Source of the DNA: a virus | IMG/VR virus record: IMGVR_UViG_3300025122_005921 | Location: 1 to 47,175 of that record | Reading direction: 5' to 3' (one strand) | DNA length: 47,175 bases | Made by a program: the position numbers and the translations under genes | Shown: positions 15,809-23,717 of the stretch, piece by piece | How the letters are laid out: every line of letters begins with the position of its first letter | How positions within the stretch are numbered: the first letter of the stretch is position 1 | The notes under the pieces: generated by a model | Database searches by the model: none | The model's input: only the letters and a program-made list of their open reading frames with translations | Told to the model about the DNA's origin: nothing

Positions 15809-16975
15809 ATGTATAGTTGGCCACTTATAAATGACAATGTTTCAAATAAAGACAAACAAGCGCTTGTAGAATTTTTACAAACTCCCAATATTCGTCTCAC
15901 ACAGGGAGAAAAAGTAAGACAGTTTGAAGAAGAATGGTCTAGGTGGCTGGGGGTAAAGCACAGTGTCTTTGTAAATTCGGGAGCAAGTGCAAACTATATC
16001 ATGACTGCCATAGTCAGAGATTTAAAAGGCAGGTGTGAGGTAATTGTCCCACCTATTGGCTGGGTAAGTGATATAGCACCTGTAGTCAATTTAGGAATGA
16101 AACCTGTTTTTGTAGATGTTAATTTAGAAAACTTGGCGATGTCAGTTAGTAATATTGAGTCTGCAATAACAGAAAAAACAGGTGCAATTATTTTAGTTCA
16201 TGTGCTAGGGTTTAATGGATTAAATGATAAGATTATAGAAATTGCTAAAAAGAACAATTTAATTCTCATAGAGGATTGTTGTGAATCTCATGGCGCTACT
16301 CTCAATAATAAGAAAGTTGGGACATTTGGTGACATGTCAAATTTTTCATTCTATTTTGGGCACCACATGACAACAATAGAAGGCGGAATGGTATGCACTA
16401 ATAATGAAAATATTTATAATTTGGCAAAAAGTTATAGATCGCACGGAATGATAAGAGATTCTTCTGTCGATGTAAGAGAAAGATATAGAACAGAATATCC
16501 AGAGCTCAATCCTTTATTTACATTTAGAGTTCCCGGCTTTAACATGAGAGGAACCGAGTTGAATGCAGTAATAGGACTGGAACAGCTTCCAAGGCTAGAT
16601 GAAAATATTGATTTAAGAAATAGAAATTTAAAATTATTTCTATCTTTACTAAAGCCTAGCTTGTATCACACTGAGTATAGTGTAAATGGGTGTAGTAATT
16701 TTGCTTTACCCATTATATTGAAAAATAATAATAGTGAATTATTTCAAAAAATTTGTAATATTTTAAAATTAGAAAAGATAGAATTTAGAAAAGGAGCAGC
16801 AGGCGGTGGAAATCAGGTAAATCAGCCGTATCTTGAAAAATATAGCTATAGAGTGGATAATAATTTAAAAATAGCCGACCATATTCATAATTTTGGCTTA
16901 TATGTTGGAAATCATTCTGATGTAAGTTTTGAAGATATACACCATCTATGCGATCTTATAAACGATATAGGATGA
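15809..16975 (+). CDS. ColD-like PLP-dependent nucleotide-sugar 3-dehydratase
   Basis: The protein has the DegT/DnrJ/EryC1 aminotransferase fold: FVNSGASANY, IVPPIGWVSDI, EDCCESHGA, and the FSFYFGHHMTTIEGGMV segment. In aminotransferases this last segment carries the lysine that binds PLP; here it is histidine (His185-His186). That change is the hallmark of the 3-dehydratases ColD and RfbH/E1, which remove the C3 hydroxyl of 4-keto-6-deoxy sugars. TIEGG and the absence of the extra iron-sulfur cysteines favour ColD, which acts on GDP-4-keto-6-deoxymannose and makes PMP from glutamate. The 388-residue length also fits ColD. A GDP-mannose dehydratase gene at 19190 would supply the substrate. 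Confidence 0.85.
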   Translation: MYSWPLINDNVSNKDKQALVEFLQTPNIRLTQGEKVRQFEEEWSRWLGVKHSVFVNSGASANYIMTAIVRDLKGRCEVIVPPIGWVSDIAPVVNLGMKPVFVDVNLENLAMSVSNIESAITEKTGAIILVHVLGFNGLNDKIIEIAKKNNLILIEDCCESHGATLNNKKVGTFGDMSNFSFYFGHHMTTIEGGMVCTNNENIYNLAKSYRSHGMIRDSSVDVRERYRTEYPELNPLFTFRVPGFNMRGTELNAVIGLEQLPRLDENIDLRNRNLKLFLSLLKPSLYHTEYSVNGCSNFALPIILKNNNSELFQKICNILKLEKIEFRKGAAGGGNQVNQPYLEKYSYRVDNNLKIADHIHNFGLYVGNHSDVSFEDIHHLCDLINDIG

Positions 16976-17277
16976 ATAAAAGTGGCAATTTTTGTAAAAG
17001 GAAAAGGAATACTCAAAGCTCAGGGAAGCAGAAGAAAAACTTTAAGGTAATAAGAGATGTTGCAAAAAAGATGAATGACATAATTCAAAAAACTGACAAC
17101 ACATACGATTTAGAAAGAAATTGTTCAGGATGGGCAAACGTATACACGGGAGCCCTGCACCTTAGAAATGATCAGGGAAGCTGGACCATACAAGAGGATG
17201 AAGACAAATTAATTGTGATAAACAATCTAACAGGCAAGAAATACAAAATGATGCTTGAACCATTAGATGATACTTGA
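16972..17277 (+). CDS. Small basic protein of unknown function
   Basis: This frame is coupled to the ColD-like gene by an ATGA overlap. From ATG 16972 it encodes 101 residues; a start at 16948 is less likely because it lies well inside the previous gene. The first ~30 residues are rich in lysine and arginine. The rest has alternating charged and hydrophobic residues with SGWANVYTGALHLRN and LIVINNLTGKKYKM, suggesting a small beta-rich domain. No membrane segment or known motif is seen, and I do not recognise a family. Its place between nucleotide-sugar enzymes is the only clue. Confidence 0.55.
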   Translation: MNKSGNFCKRKRNTQSSGKQKKNFKVIRDVAKKMNDIIQKTDNTYDLERNCSGWANVYTGALHLRNDQGSWTIQEDEDKLIVINNLTGKKYKMMLEPLDDT

Positions 17278-17298
17278 ACTATTATAGGAGAATGAATA

Positions 17299-18267
17299 GT
17301 GTTTAAAGATAAAAATGTCCTAGTGACAGGTGGCACTGGAATGATTGGTAGAGAGCTTATAGACATTTTATTACAAAGAGGTGCAAATATTACAGTATGT
17401 GACTTATTTGACCCATGTGATATTGAAAATATAAAATTTATAAAAAAAGATTTAAGATATCTAGATCAGTGCATGGAAGTATGTAAAAATAAAAATTTTG
17501 TTTTCAATCTTGTGGGAATAAAAGCTTCACCAAAAATGTGTGCTGAGCAACCGGCTGATATAATGGTACCTATGATGATGTTTAATACAAATATGATGCA
17601 TGCGGCAATGAGTAATAAAGTCGAGTGGTATTTATATACTAGTTCTGTGGGTGTTTATCAGCCAGCAGAAGTATTATATGAGGATGATGTATGGTCAACA
17701 CAGCCATCTAAAAATGACTGGTATGGTGGCTGGGCAAAAAGAATAGGTGAATTACAAGCAGGTGCTTATGGAGTTCAATATAAAAATAAAAATATATCAA
17801 TTGTAAGGCCTGCTAATGTGTATGGACGATATGATAATTTTGATCCTGAAAACGCTATGGTGATTCCTGCACTAATCCGGAAGGCTCACAAAAGTCAAGT
17901 ATTGGAAGTATGGGGAGATGGAACACCCATACGAGACTTTATTCATGCAAAAGATGTCGCTAGGGGCATGATACATGCCGTAGAAAATAAAATTATAGAT
18001 CCCATAAACTTAGGAAGCGGCGACGGAGTCCAGATAAAAACTATTGCAGAGACAATAGCAAGGGAGTTTAACAGGCCCATTAAATGGCTCCCAGTCAAGT
18101 CCCCAGGTGATCCACGAAGGGTTTTTGACATGACACGAGCAAAATCTTATGGATTTAATACTACTGTGTCAATAGAGCAGGGTATAAAAGACACAATTGA
18201 CTGGTTTTTAAAAAACAAAGATAGTGTTGATAATAGATTTAACGCATTTAAAAAAGAGGTAATATGA
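17299..18267 (+). CDS. NAD(P)-dependent sugar epimerase/reductase (SDR, WcaG/ColC-like)
   Basis: This extended SDR has the nucleotide-binding motif VLVTGGTGMIGRELI at the N-terminus, NLVGIKASP, the YTSSVGVY strand, RPANVYGRYDNF and WGDGTPIRDFIHAKDV. It is 322 residues, start GTG 17299. Its gene neighbours suggest the 4-reductase/5-epimerase step that turns the ColD product into a GDP-sugar, as ColC or GDP-fucose synthase does. The catalytic YxxxK is odd: the motif here is YGGWAK, with Tyr142 five residues before Lys147 instead of four. Either the loop shifts or another residue donates the proton. It is followed by a related SDR through an ATGA overlap. The exact substrate is uncertain. Confidence 0.7.
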   Translation: MFKDKNVLVTGGTGMIGRELIDILLQRGANITVCDLFDPCDIENIKFIKKDLRYLDQCMEVCKNKNFVFNLVGIKASPKMCAEQPADIMVPMMMFNTNMMHAAMSNKVEWYLYTSSVGVYQPAEVLYEDDVWSTQPSKNDWYGGWAKRIGELQAGAYGVQYKNKNISIVRPANVYGRYDNFDPENAMVIPALIRKAHKSQVLEVWGDGTPIRDFIHAKDVARGMIHAVENKIIDPINLGSGDGVQIKTIAETIAREFNRPIKWLPVKSPGDPRRVFDMTRAKSYGFNTTVSIEQGIKDTIDWFLKNKDSVDNRFNAFKKEVI

Positions 18268-19211
18268 GTTTTTTCACAGGTAAGAATATTTTAGTGACAG
18301 GTGCTGCCGGGCTAGCTGGCAGCGCAGCAGTTCTTAGGCTTTTAGATGAAGGCTCTAATGTAAGAGCAACAATCTTTAATTCTAGAAAGTTAAATTTTAA
18401 GAATAGTAATCTTGAAGTCGTAAAGTGTGATCTTCACAGTTATAAATCATGTCTTGATGTAACAGATGATATTGATATTGTCTTAAATTTTGTTGCTTAT
18501 ATTAGAGGAGCCAAGGGACAGGTTGAGTCTCCTACTTCTCTGGTAAGAAACAATGTAAATCCAGCAATGAATATGATTGATGCTGCAGCCGCTTCTGGAG
18601 TTGAAAGATTTGGTTTCGTAGGAAGCTCTACTAGCTATCCTCCAAGCGACTCTCCAATTTTAGAAAACCAGGGATTTGACGATGAACCCTATCCGTGCTA
18701 TGAGGGTGTGGGGTGGATGAAAAGGTACAGTGAAAAAGTTTGTCAATACTTTCATAAAAATAGCAATACTAAATTCGCAATGACAAGAACAACTGCAATC
18801 TACGGCCCTAGGGATAACTTCAATGAACGGGGTCATGTAATACCACAGCTTATTCTCAAAGCTGACAGACAAGATAATCCCTTTGAAGTGTGGGGGGACG
18901 GAAGCCAGATTCGTGATTTTATCTATGTTGACGATTTAGTAGATGGTCTTCTATACACTGTTGAGCATCATGCTGTTGCAGATCCTGTTAATATTGCAAC
19001 AGGTACGCCTACTAGTGTAAGGACTCTGGCAAGAACAATCACAGATGCATATGAATACAGTCCAGAATTTTACTTTGACGAGACAAAACCTACAATGATT
19101 CCAACGAGATTAGTAGATGTTACTAAAGCAAGCGATCTAGGATGGCGCGCACAAACAAATTTAAAAACCGGAATAAAAAAGACAGTTGAATGGTACAAGA
19201 AAAATCAATAA
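18264..19211 (+). CDS. SDR-family sugar epimerase/reductase-like protein with altered active site
   Basis: This 315-residue protein has ILVTGAAGLAGSAAV at the start, ATGTPTSVRTLA in the C-terminal part and WGDGSQIRDFIYVDDLV, so it is an extended SDR related to the gene just before it. The usual YxxxK is missing: the equivalent segment is CYEGVGWMKRYSEK, with the lysine (Lys153) kept but the nearest tyrosine seven residues away. The Ser/Thr of the catalytic site lies in FVGSSTSYPP. The protein may still bind NAD(P) and a nucleotide sugar and act as a non-standard epimerase or as a partner of the SDR at 17299. The gene is coupled upstream by ATGA and downstream by a 22-base overlap with gmd. 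Confidence 0.65.
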   Translation: MSFFTGKNILVTGAAGLAGSAAVLRLLDEGSNVRATIFNSRKLNFKNSNLEVVKCDLHSYKSCLDVTDDIDIVLNFVAYIRGAKGQVESPTSLVRNNVNPAMNMIDAAAASGVERFGFVGSSTSYPPSDSPILENQGFDDEPYPCYEGVGWMKRYSEKVCQYFHKNSNTKFAMTRTTAIYGPRDNFNERGHVIPQLILKADRQDNPFEVWGDGSQIRDFIYVDDLVDGLLYTVEHHAVADPVNIATGTPTSVRTLARTITDAYEYSPEFYFDETKPTMIPTRLVDVTKASDLGWRAQTNLKTGIKKTVEWYKKNQ

Positions 19212-20215
19212 AAAGATCATTTATTACAGGGATCACAGGAATGGTGGGATCTCATTTAGCTGATTTCTTACTAGAAAATACAGATTGGAAAATTTATGGA
19301 TTTTGTAGATGGAATGATGATTTCACAAACTTAAGACACCTGTTTGATAGAATTAATAATAATGATAGGATCACTATCATTTATGGTGATTTAAATGACT
19401 ACGCATCTGTTTCATCTGCTGTGAGGGACTCTAGCCCTGATTATATTTTTCACCTGGCTGCTCAAAGCTATCCTAAGACTAGTTTTTCTGCACCGCTGGA
19501 GACATTGCAGACAAATATTATAGGAACAGCAAATGTGCTGGAGTCAATAAGAAGCATAGATATCGATCCAGTAGTCCACATATGTGCTTCTTCAGAGGTT
19601 TTTGGAAGAGTTTCCCAGGAGGACGTGCCAATCAAAGAAGACTGTATTTTTCACCCTGCCTCTCCCTATGCTATATCAAAAGTAGGAACAGACTTGCTTG
19701 GTAGATTCTATGCGGAAGCATATGATCTTAAAATCATGACAACTAGAATGTTTACACACACTGGCCCAAGAAGAGGTGATGTATTTGCAGAATCTACATT
19801 TGCAAAACAAATTGCAATGATAGAAGAAGGAATACAGGCACCAATTGTAAAAGTTGGAAACTTAGACTCAATGAGAACGTGGTCTGATGTTAGAGATGCA
19901 GTTAGGGCATATTATATGCTTGTAACGATTAACCCGATTCCAGGAGAGTATTATAATATAGGTGGAAGTTTTTCTTGTTCTGTTAAAGAGATGCTTAGCT
20001 ATCTTTTGAGTCTTTCAAGCAGGGATGATATAGAAGTTATGGTAGAGGAGGCTAGATTGAGACCTATTGACGCAGATCTTCAAATACCATGCACTGAGAA
20101 ATTTGAAAATCACACTGGGTGGCGTCCCGAAATATCATTTGAAAAAACCATGAAAGATCTTTTGAATTATTGGAGAAATCGAGTTAAAAATGAAAAAATA
20201 TTTCTGTCAAGGTAA
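19190..20215 (+). CDS. gmd: GDP-mannose 4,6-dehydratase
   Basis: This enzyme makes GDP-4-keto-6-deoxy-D-mannose, the common precursor of GDP-fucose, GDP-rhamnose, GDP-perosamine and GDP-colitose. The sequence shows the Rossmann motif ITGITGMVGSHLADFL, HLAAQSYPKTSF, the ASSEVFG strand and a proper YAISK (Tyr160, Lys164). The family-specific segment is FTHTGPRRGDVFAES, followed by VGNLDSMRTWSDVRDAVRAY, which separates it from dTDP-glucose dehydratases. Length is 341 residues. ATG 19190 lies in the end of the upstream SDR. With the ColD-like enzyme at 15809 it gives the first two steps toward 3,6-dideoxyhexoses. GDP-mannose must come from the host. Confidence 0.88.
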   Translation: MVQEKSIKRSFITGITGMVGSHLADFLLENTDWKIYGFCRWNDDFTNLRHLFDRINNNDRITIIYGDLNDYASVSSAVRDSSPDYIFHLAAQSYPKTSFSAPLETLQTNIIGTANVLESIRSIDIDPVVHICASSEVFGRVSQEDVPIKEDCIFHPASPYAISKVGTDLLGRFYAEAYDLKIMTTRMFTHTGPRRGDVFAESTFAKQIAMIEEGIQAPIVKVGNLDSMRTWSDVRDAVRAYYMLVTINPIPGEYYNIGGSFSCSVKEMLSYLLSLSSRDDIEVMVEEARLRPIDADLQIPCTEKFENHTGWRPEISFEKTMKDLLNYWRNRVKNEKIFLSR

Positions 20216-20221
20216 ATAAAA

Positions 20222-21016
20222 ATGAAAATAATAAGCTTAGTATTTGACTATGATTTAAAAAAGGTTTCTGATTCCGGAAGATCTTGGGGTTACGATGCAT
20301 ATAAGAATCAAGATTTTATATTTGAATACTCTGCAGCATCTTATGCGACATTTTTACACCACAATCCAGATCTCGACTACATAATCGATACAGATAGTCC
20401 AGATCTATTATGGAAAAAATTAAAAATATATGATGTTTCTAAAAATAATCTATACATCAACAATGCATCAGAAGAAATAGATGAATGGAAAAATCACAAA
20501 TATTGTTTTTGGCCTCTTGCAATGCACAGAAAAAAATATGTTCAATATGGTGAGTCAATTTTAAAGCTTGACAATGATCTAGTATGTCTTAAGCCCATCG
20601 ATGATCTCTTGAATAAGGATGAAATTCTTGTCTGGAAAAGAGAGAGAAAGATTAATGAGGGAAGAGAGACCTGGGGTGAGAGATATGTCTGCAGGGAGGT
20701 TTTAGGAACTGAAAACTTTGAAGCTTATAACACAGGTGTACTCGGAATCCCAGCAAATAATTTATCACTTATTGATAGATGTATAGACGTAACAGAAAAA
20801 ATGATAAATATAGACACATCAGAAGTTATTAGATATAAGGAAGCACCTGGTCAAAAATTTAAAATGTGGGTAGTCAGCGAGCAAACAGCAATGAACTGGG
20901 CTATTCACGAAAGTAATTCAAAAGTATTAGAGTGTTATGAATACTTTAATCATCTTTGCTATGGTTTTAATGTTAAAAAAGAGGTCATAGAATCAGCAAG
21001 GTATTTAATAAAATAA
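20222..21016 (+). CDS. GT-A-type glycosyltransferase
   Basis: This 264-residue soluble protein shows features of GT8-like enzymes: a KLDNDLV motif around residue 117 that would bind the metal and the diphosphate, FEAYNTGVLGIP about 60 residues later, and SEQTAMNWAIHES near residue 220. The family is not certain. It sits between gmd and the GDP-mannose 3,5-epimerase-like gene, which suggests, but does not prove, a GDP-sugar donor. A good AAGGT ribosome site lies upstream. No membrane anchor is visible. Confidence 0.65.
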   Translation: MKIISLVFDYDLKKVSDSGRSWGYDAYKNQDFIFEYSAASYATFLHHNPDLDYIIDTDSPDLLWKKLKIYDVSKNNLYINNASEEIDEWKNHKYCFWPLAMHRKKYVQYGESILKLDNDLVCLKPIDDLLNKDEILVWKRERKINEGRETWGERYVCREVLGTENFEAYNTGVLGIPANNLSLIDRCIDVTEKMINIDTSEVIRYKEAPGQKFKMWVVSEQTAMNWAIHESNSKVLECYEYFNHLCYGFNVKKEVIESARYLIK

Positions 21017-21035
21017 CTAATATTAGGAAAAATAA

Positions 21036-22040
21036 ATGAAAACAGCGATAGTTTGTGGAGCAGGAGGATTTATTGGGGGAGTCCTTACTAAGAGGCTTAA
21101 GTCTGAGGGCTATTTTGTGAGAGGAGTAGATTTAAAGTTTCATGAATTTGAATTTTCCTCAGCAGATGAGTTTGTGAAAGGAGACCTTAGAGATCCATCC
21201 GTAGTTTCAAAAGTCATAGATGATGATGTAGATGAGGTATATCAACTTGCTGCAGATATGGGCGGCGCAGGATTTGTCTTTACTGGGGAAAATGATGCAG
21301 ATATCATGCATAATTCTGCGTTAATAAATTTAAATGTAGCCAAGGAGTGTGTAAAAAAAGGTGTTGGAAGGGTGTTTTATTCTTCTTCTGCGTGCATGTA
21401 TCCCGAACATAATCAGCTTGATCCTAATAATCCAAATTGTTCTGAGAGTTCTGCATATCCTGCAAATCCAGACTCAGAGTACGGATGGGAGAAGCTTTTT
21501 TCTGAAAGAATGTTCCTATCTTTTATGAGAAATAAAGGGTTGAATGTGCATATTGCAAGGTACCATAATATTTTCGGACCATCGGGAACATGGGAAGGCG
21601 GAAGAGAGAAAGCACCCGCAGCTTTTTGTAGAAAGGTGGCAGAGGCCAGGGATGGAGAGCGAATAGAGATATGGGGCCCAGGAACACAGACAAGATCGTT
21701 TCTATATGTAGACGAATGTGTTGAGGCAACATTTAGATTGATGCAGTCAGATTTTTCTGGACCTGTAAATATAGGATCTGAAGAGATGATAACAATAAAT
21801 GATTTTGCACAAATGGCAATAGACATTTCAGGAAAAAGCTTGTCCATATACAACATTGATGGAGATGAGTTTATAGAAAAATATGGGCATCCATGTCCTA
21901 TAGGTGTAAATGGTAGAAATTCTGATAATACGCTTATAAGAAAAAAGCTAGGGTGGGATTATTCACAAACACTTAGAGAGGGAATGGAAAGAACATATAA
22001 ATGGGTGGATTCTAAAGTCAAAGGTAGAGATAAAAAATAA
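21036..22040 (+). CDS. GDP-mannose 3,5-epimerase-like SDR
   Basis: The sequence closely follows the GDP-mannose 3,5-epimerase family known from plants and some bacteria. It has AADMGGAGFVF near residue 72, SSSACMYPEHNQ, the catalytic YGWEK (Tyr149, Lys153), RYHNIFGPSGTWEGGREKAP, AAFCRK, TQTRSFLYVDECV, NIGSEEMITI and GRNSDNTLIRKKLGW. The enzyme converts GDP-mannose to GDP-L-galactose (and GDP-L-gulose). At 334 residues it lacks the plant N-terminal extension. An AGGA site precedes the ATG. It therefore adds a second GDP-mannose branch beside the Gmd/ColD branch. NAD-binding glycines are in VCGAGGFIGG. Confidence 0.88.
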   Translation: MKTAIVCGAGGFIGGVLTKRLKSEGYFVRGVDLKFHEFEFSSADEFVKGDLRDPSVVSKVIDDDVDEVYQLAADMGGAGFVFTGENDADIMHNSALINLNVAKECVKKGVGRVFYSSSACMYPEHNQLDPNNPNCSESSAYPANPDSEYGWEKLFSERMFLSFMRNKGLNVHIARYHNIFGPSGTWEGGREKAPAAFCRKVAEARDGERIEIWGPGTQTRSFLYVDECVEATFRLMQSDFSGPVNIGSEEMITINDFAQMAIDISGKSLSIYNIDGDEFIEKYGHPCPIGVNGRNSDNTLIRKKLGWDYSQTLREGMERTYKWVDSKVKGRDKK

Positions 22041-22041
22041 A

Positions 22042-22935
22042 ATGTCTAAAAATGCTCAAAAGCATATAGTAATAGGCGGATGTAGTTTTACACAGCATGA
22101 AAGACTCGAGACGTGGCATCATAGTGTTAAAAGAGATTTTTCAGAAAATACAAGGCTTCACAGTTCTGGGATCGGTGGAGCAGGAAATTATGTCATATCT
22201 ACGATGTGCATAAATAAAGTTTCTGAGCTGTTAAAATCAGGAGCATCTCCAGAAGACATATTAGTAATAACACAGTGGAGCGGTGTATCTAGAAAATCAT
22301 TTATAGGAGATAGTAGACCGTCTGTTCTTTCCGTAGCATTTCATCAGTGTGAATCAGAAAATGAAATAAAAAGTCTAGCAAGTAAAAACGGATCATCAAA
22401 GTTTTGTTGGGACATAGGGAAGAAGAATAATATTGGATATTGGACAAACTATAAAGACAATTACTGGTCTGATGAGGCTGCTTTTATTGAGACATTAGAA
22501 AATATTTTGAGAACACAATGGTTTTTAAAGTCTTCAAATATTAAATTTCTCATGTTCTTAGGGTGGGATCTATTTACCAATTCTGATACTGGAAGTCACA
22601 TGCACACTTCACCAAGAGGGTGGTTTAAGGCAAACGATAGTAGGGGACAGTGGGACAAAAACACCCCTTACAGAAATAAAGAAAATGATCTTTTGAAGGA
22701 TTTATACCCTTGGTCTGCTCATTTGTGGAATATGATAGACTTTTCACATTTTACATTTTTTGAGAATGAAAGCGTAAAACTAGGAGGAATGATACAGTGG
22801 GGTCAGTACAATCTAGATTCAAAAAAATGGTATTGTGGAGATAGTGATCCACATCCTTCAAGATATGTCCAGGATGGGTTTTATTTAAATCACGTAAAGC
22901 CATGGGTTGAGGATAATATTAAAGATGATAGTTGA
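22042..22935 (+). CDS. SGNH-type hydrolase/acyltransferase-like protein
   Basis: The N-terminus carries GGCSFT, a block I motif with the putative catalytic Ser15. Block II is SGIGGAGN, with a glycine and Asn49. DPHPS near the C-terminus (Asp269 and His271) supplies the Asp-x-His pair. The protein has 297 residues, rich in tryptophan, and no signal peptide or membrane segment. SGNH proteins in glycan clusters add or remove acetyl or other acyl groups; this one could also act on another ester. It begins 1 base after the GDP-mannose epimerase-like gene and overlaps the next gene. Substrate unknown. Confidence 0.62.
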   Translation: MSKNAQKHIVIGGCSFTQHERLETWHHSVKRDFSENTRLHSSGIGGAGNYVISTMCINKVSELLKSGASPEDILVITQWSGVSRKSFIGDSRPSVLSVAFHQCESENEIKSLASKNGSSKFCWDIGKKNNIGYWTNYKDNYWSDEAAFIETLENILRTQWFLKSSNIKFLMFLGWDLFTNSDTGSHMHTSPRGWFKANDSRGQWDKNTPYRNKENDLLKDLYPWSAHLWNMIDFSHFTFFENESVKLGGMIQWGQYNLDSKKWYCGDSDPHPSRYVQDGFYLNHVKPWVEDNIKDDS

Positions 22936-23707
22936 TTCCAATCAAACAGAATTTGGATACGAATTAATAGCATGTCTACCATTTGCTTATTGGCTCCACA
23001 AAAATAATCAGCTAGAGGGTGTAATAAGTTGTCGTGATACAAAGTGCTTATATTATTTCACTGAAAATCATGAAGAGGTTTATGATTCAAGATCTGAATT
23101 TAAGAAACCATCTGTGCCAAACGGAAATATTCATGTTCCCATGCTAGATTTAAGAATGTGGGAGCCGCCACCGATAAAAAATCACTATAGAAATGATAGA
23201 TTTAAATGGGATAAACCCACGCTTGTTATTTGTAATAAATTTAAGAATGGAGGAAGAAATCCAATGGGAATTCCTATTGATGCACTCGAAGAATTATTTT
23301 CTTATTTCTACAATGATTACAAAATAGTCTATAATAGACCACTTCACAAGAACATAGCTCATGACGAATCAGGTCAAATTAACATAGGAGATTTTGATCT
23401 AATCGGTAGAAAATTTCCTGATATTATTGATATCAATAAGCTTTATTTAGAAAATCTAGATATCACATGTAATCTTCTCCAGATAATGATTATGTCTAAT
23501 TGTGAAAATTTTATTTCTATGCAGGGAGGGTCTTCCATACTCTGTAGCTATTTTGGTGGAAAAAATTTAATTTATGCCTATGAGGGTAAAGAGCTTCAGT
23601 GTGGATCGTATAGCAATTGGTACAACAAGCTATCAGGTTCTCAAATTCTACACTCACCATCTATAGATAATTTAAAAATAGATAGTTTAAAGATTTTTGG
23701 AAAATAA
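22925..23707 (+). CDS. Putative glycosyltransferase of uncertain family
   Basis: From ATG 22925 the product has 260 residues: MIVDSNQTEFGYELIACLPFAYWLHKNN at the start, then NGGRNPMGIPIDALEELF and FISMQGGSSILCSYFGG near the C-terminus. A start at TTG 22907 is possible. The C-terminal glycine-serine motif and the FG(Y)EL opening are seen in proteins of bacterial glycan clusters that resemble fucosyltransferase or GT61-like folds, but I cannot assign the family. It overlaps the SGNH gene by 11 bases, which suggests that the two products work together. No membrane segment is seen. Confidence 0.42.
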   Translation: MIVDSNQTEFGYELIACLPFAYWLHKNNQLEGVISCRDTKCLYYFTENHEEVYDSRSEFKKPSVPNGNIHVPMLDLRMWEPPPIKNHYRNDRFKWDKPTLVICNKFKNGGRNPMGIPIDALEELFSYFYNDYKIVYNRPLHKNIAHDESGQINIGDFDLIGRKFPDIIDINKLYLENLDITCNLLQIMIMSNCENFISMQGGSSILCSYFGGKNLIYAYEGKELQCGSYSNWYNKLSGSQILHSPSIDNLKIDSLKIFGK

Positions 23708-23717
23708 TGGTGATAAA

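Noticed and set aside
16982-17050. Short GTG-initiated frame inside the 101-residue gene
   Set aside because: It gives only about 22 codons before a stop and lies within a longer frame that is coupled to the upstream gene.
17629-17636. TATTTATA (TATAAATA on the minus strand)
   Set aside because: It is inside an SDR gene with no minus-strand gene to drive; it shows how often the octamer arises by chance in this AT-rich DNA.
21413-21856. 147-codon minus-strand frame
   Set aside because: Fully antisense to the highly conserved GDP-mannose 3,5-epimerase-like gene, and the product has no recognisable pattern.
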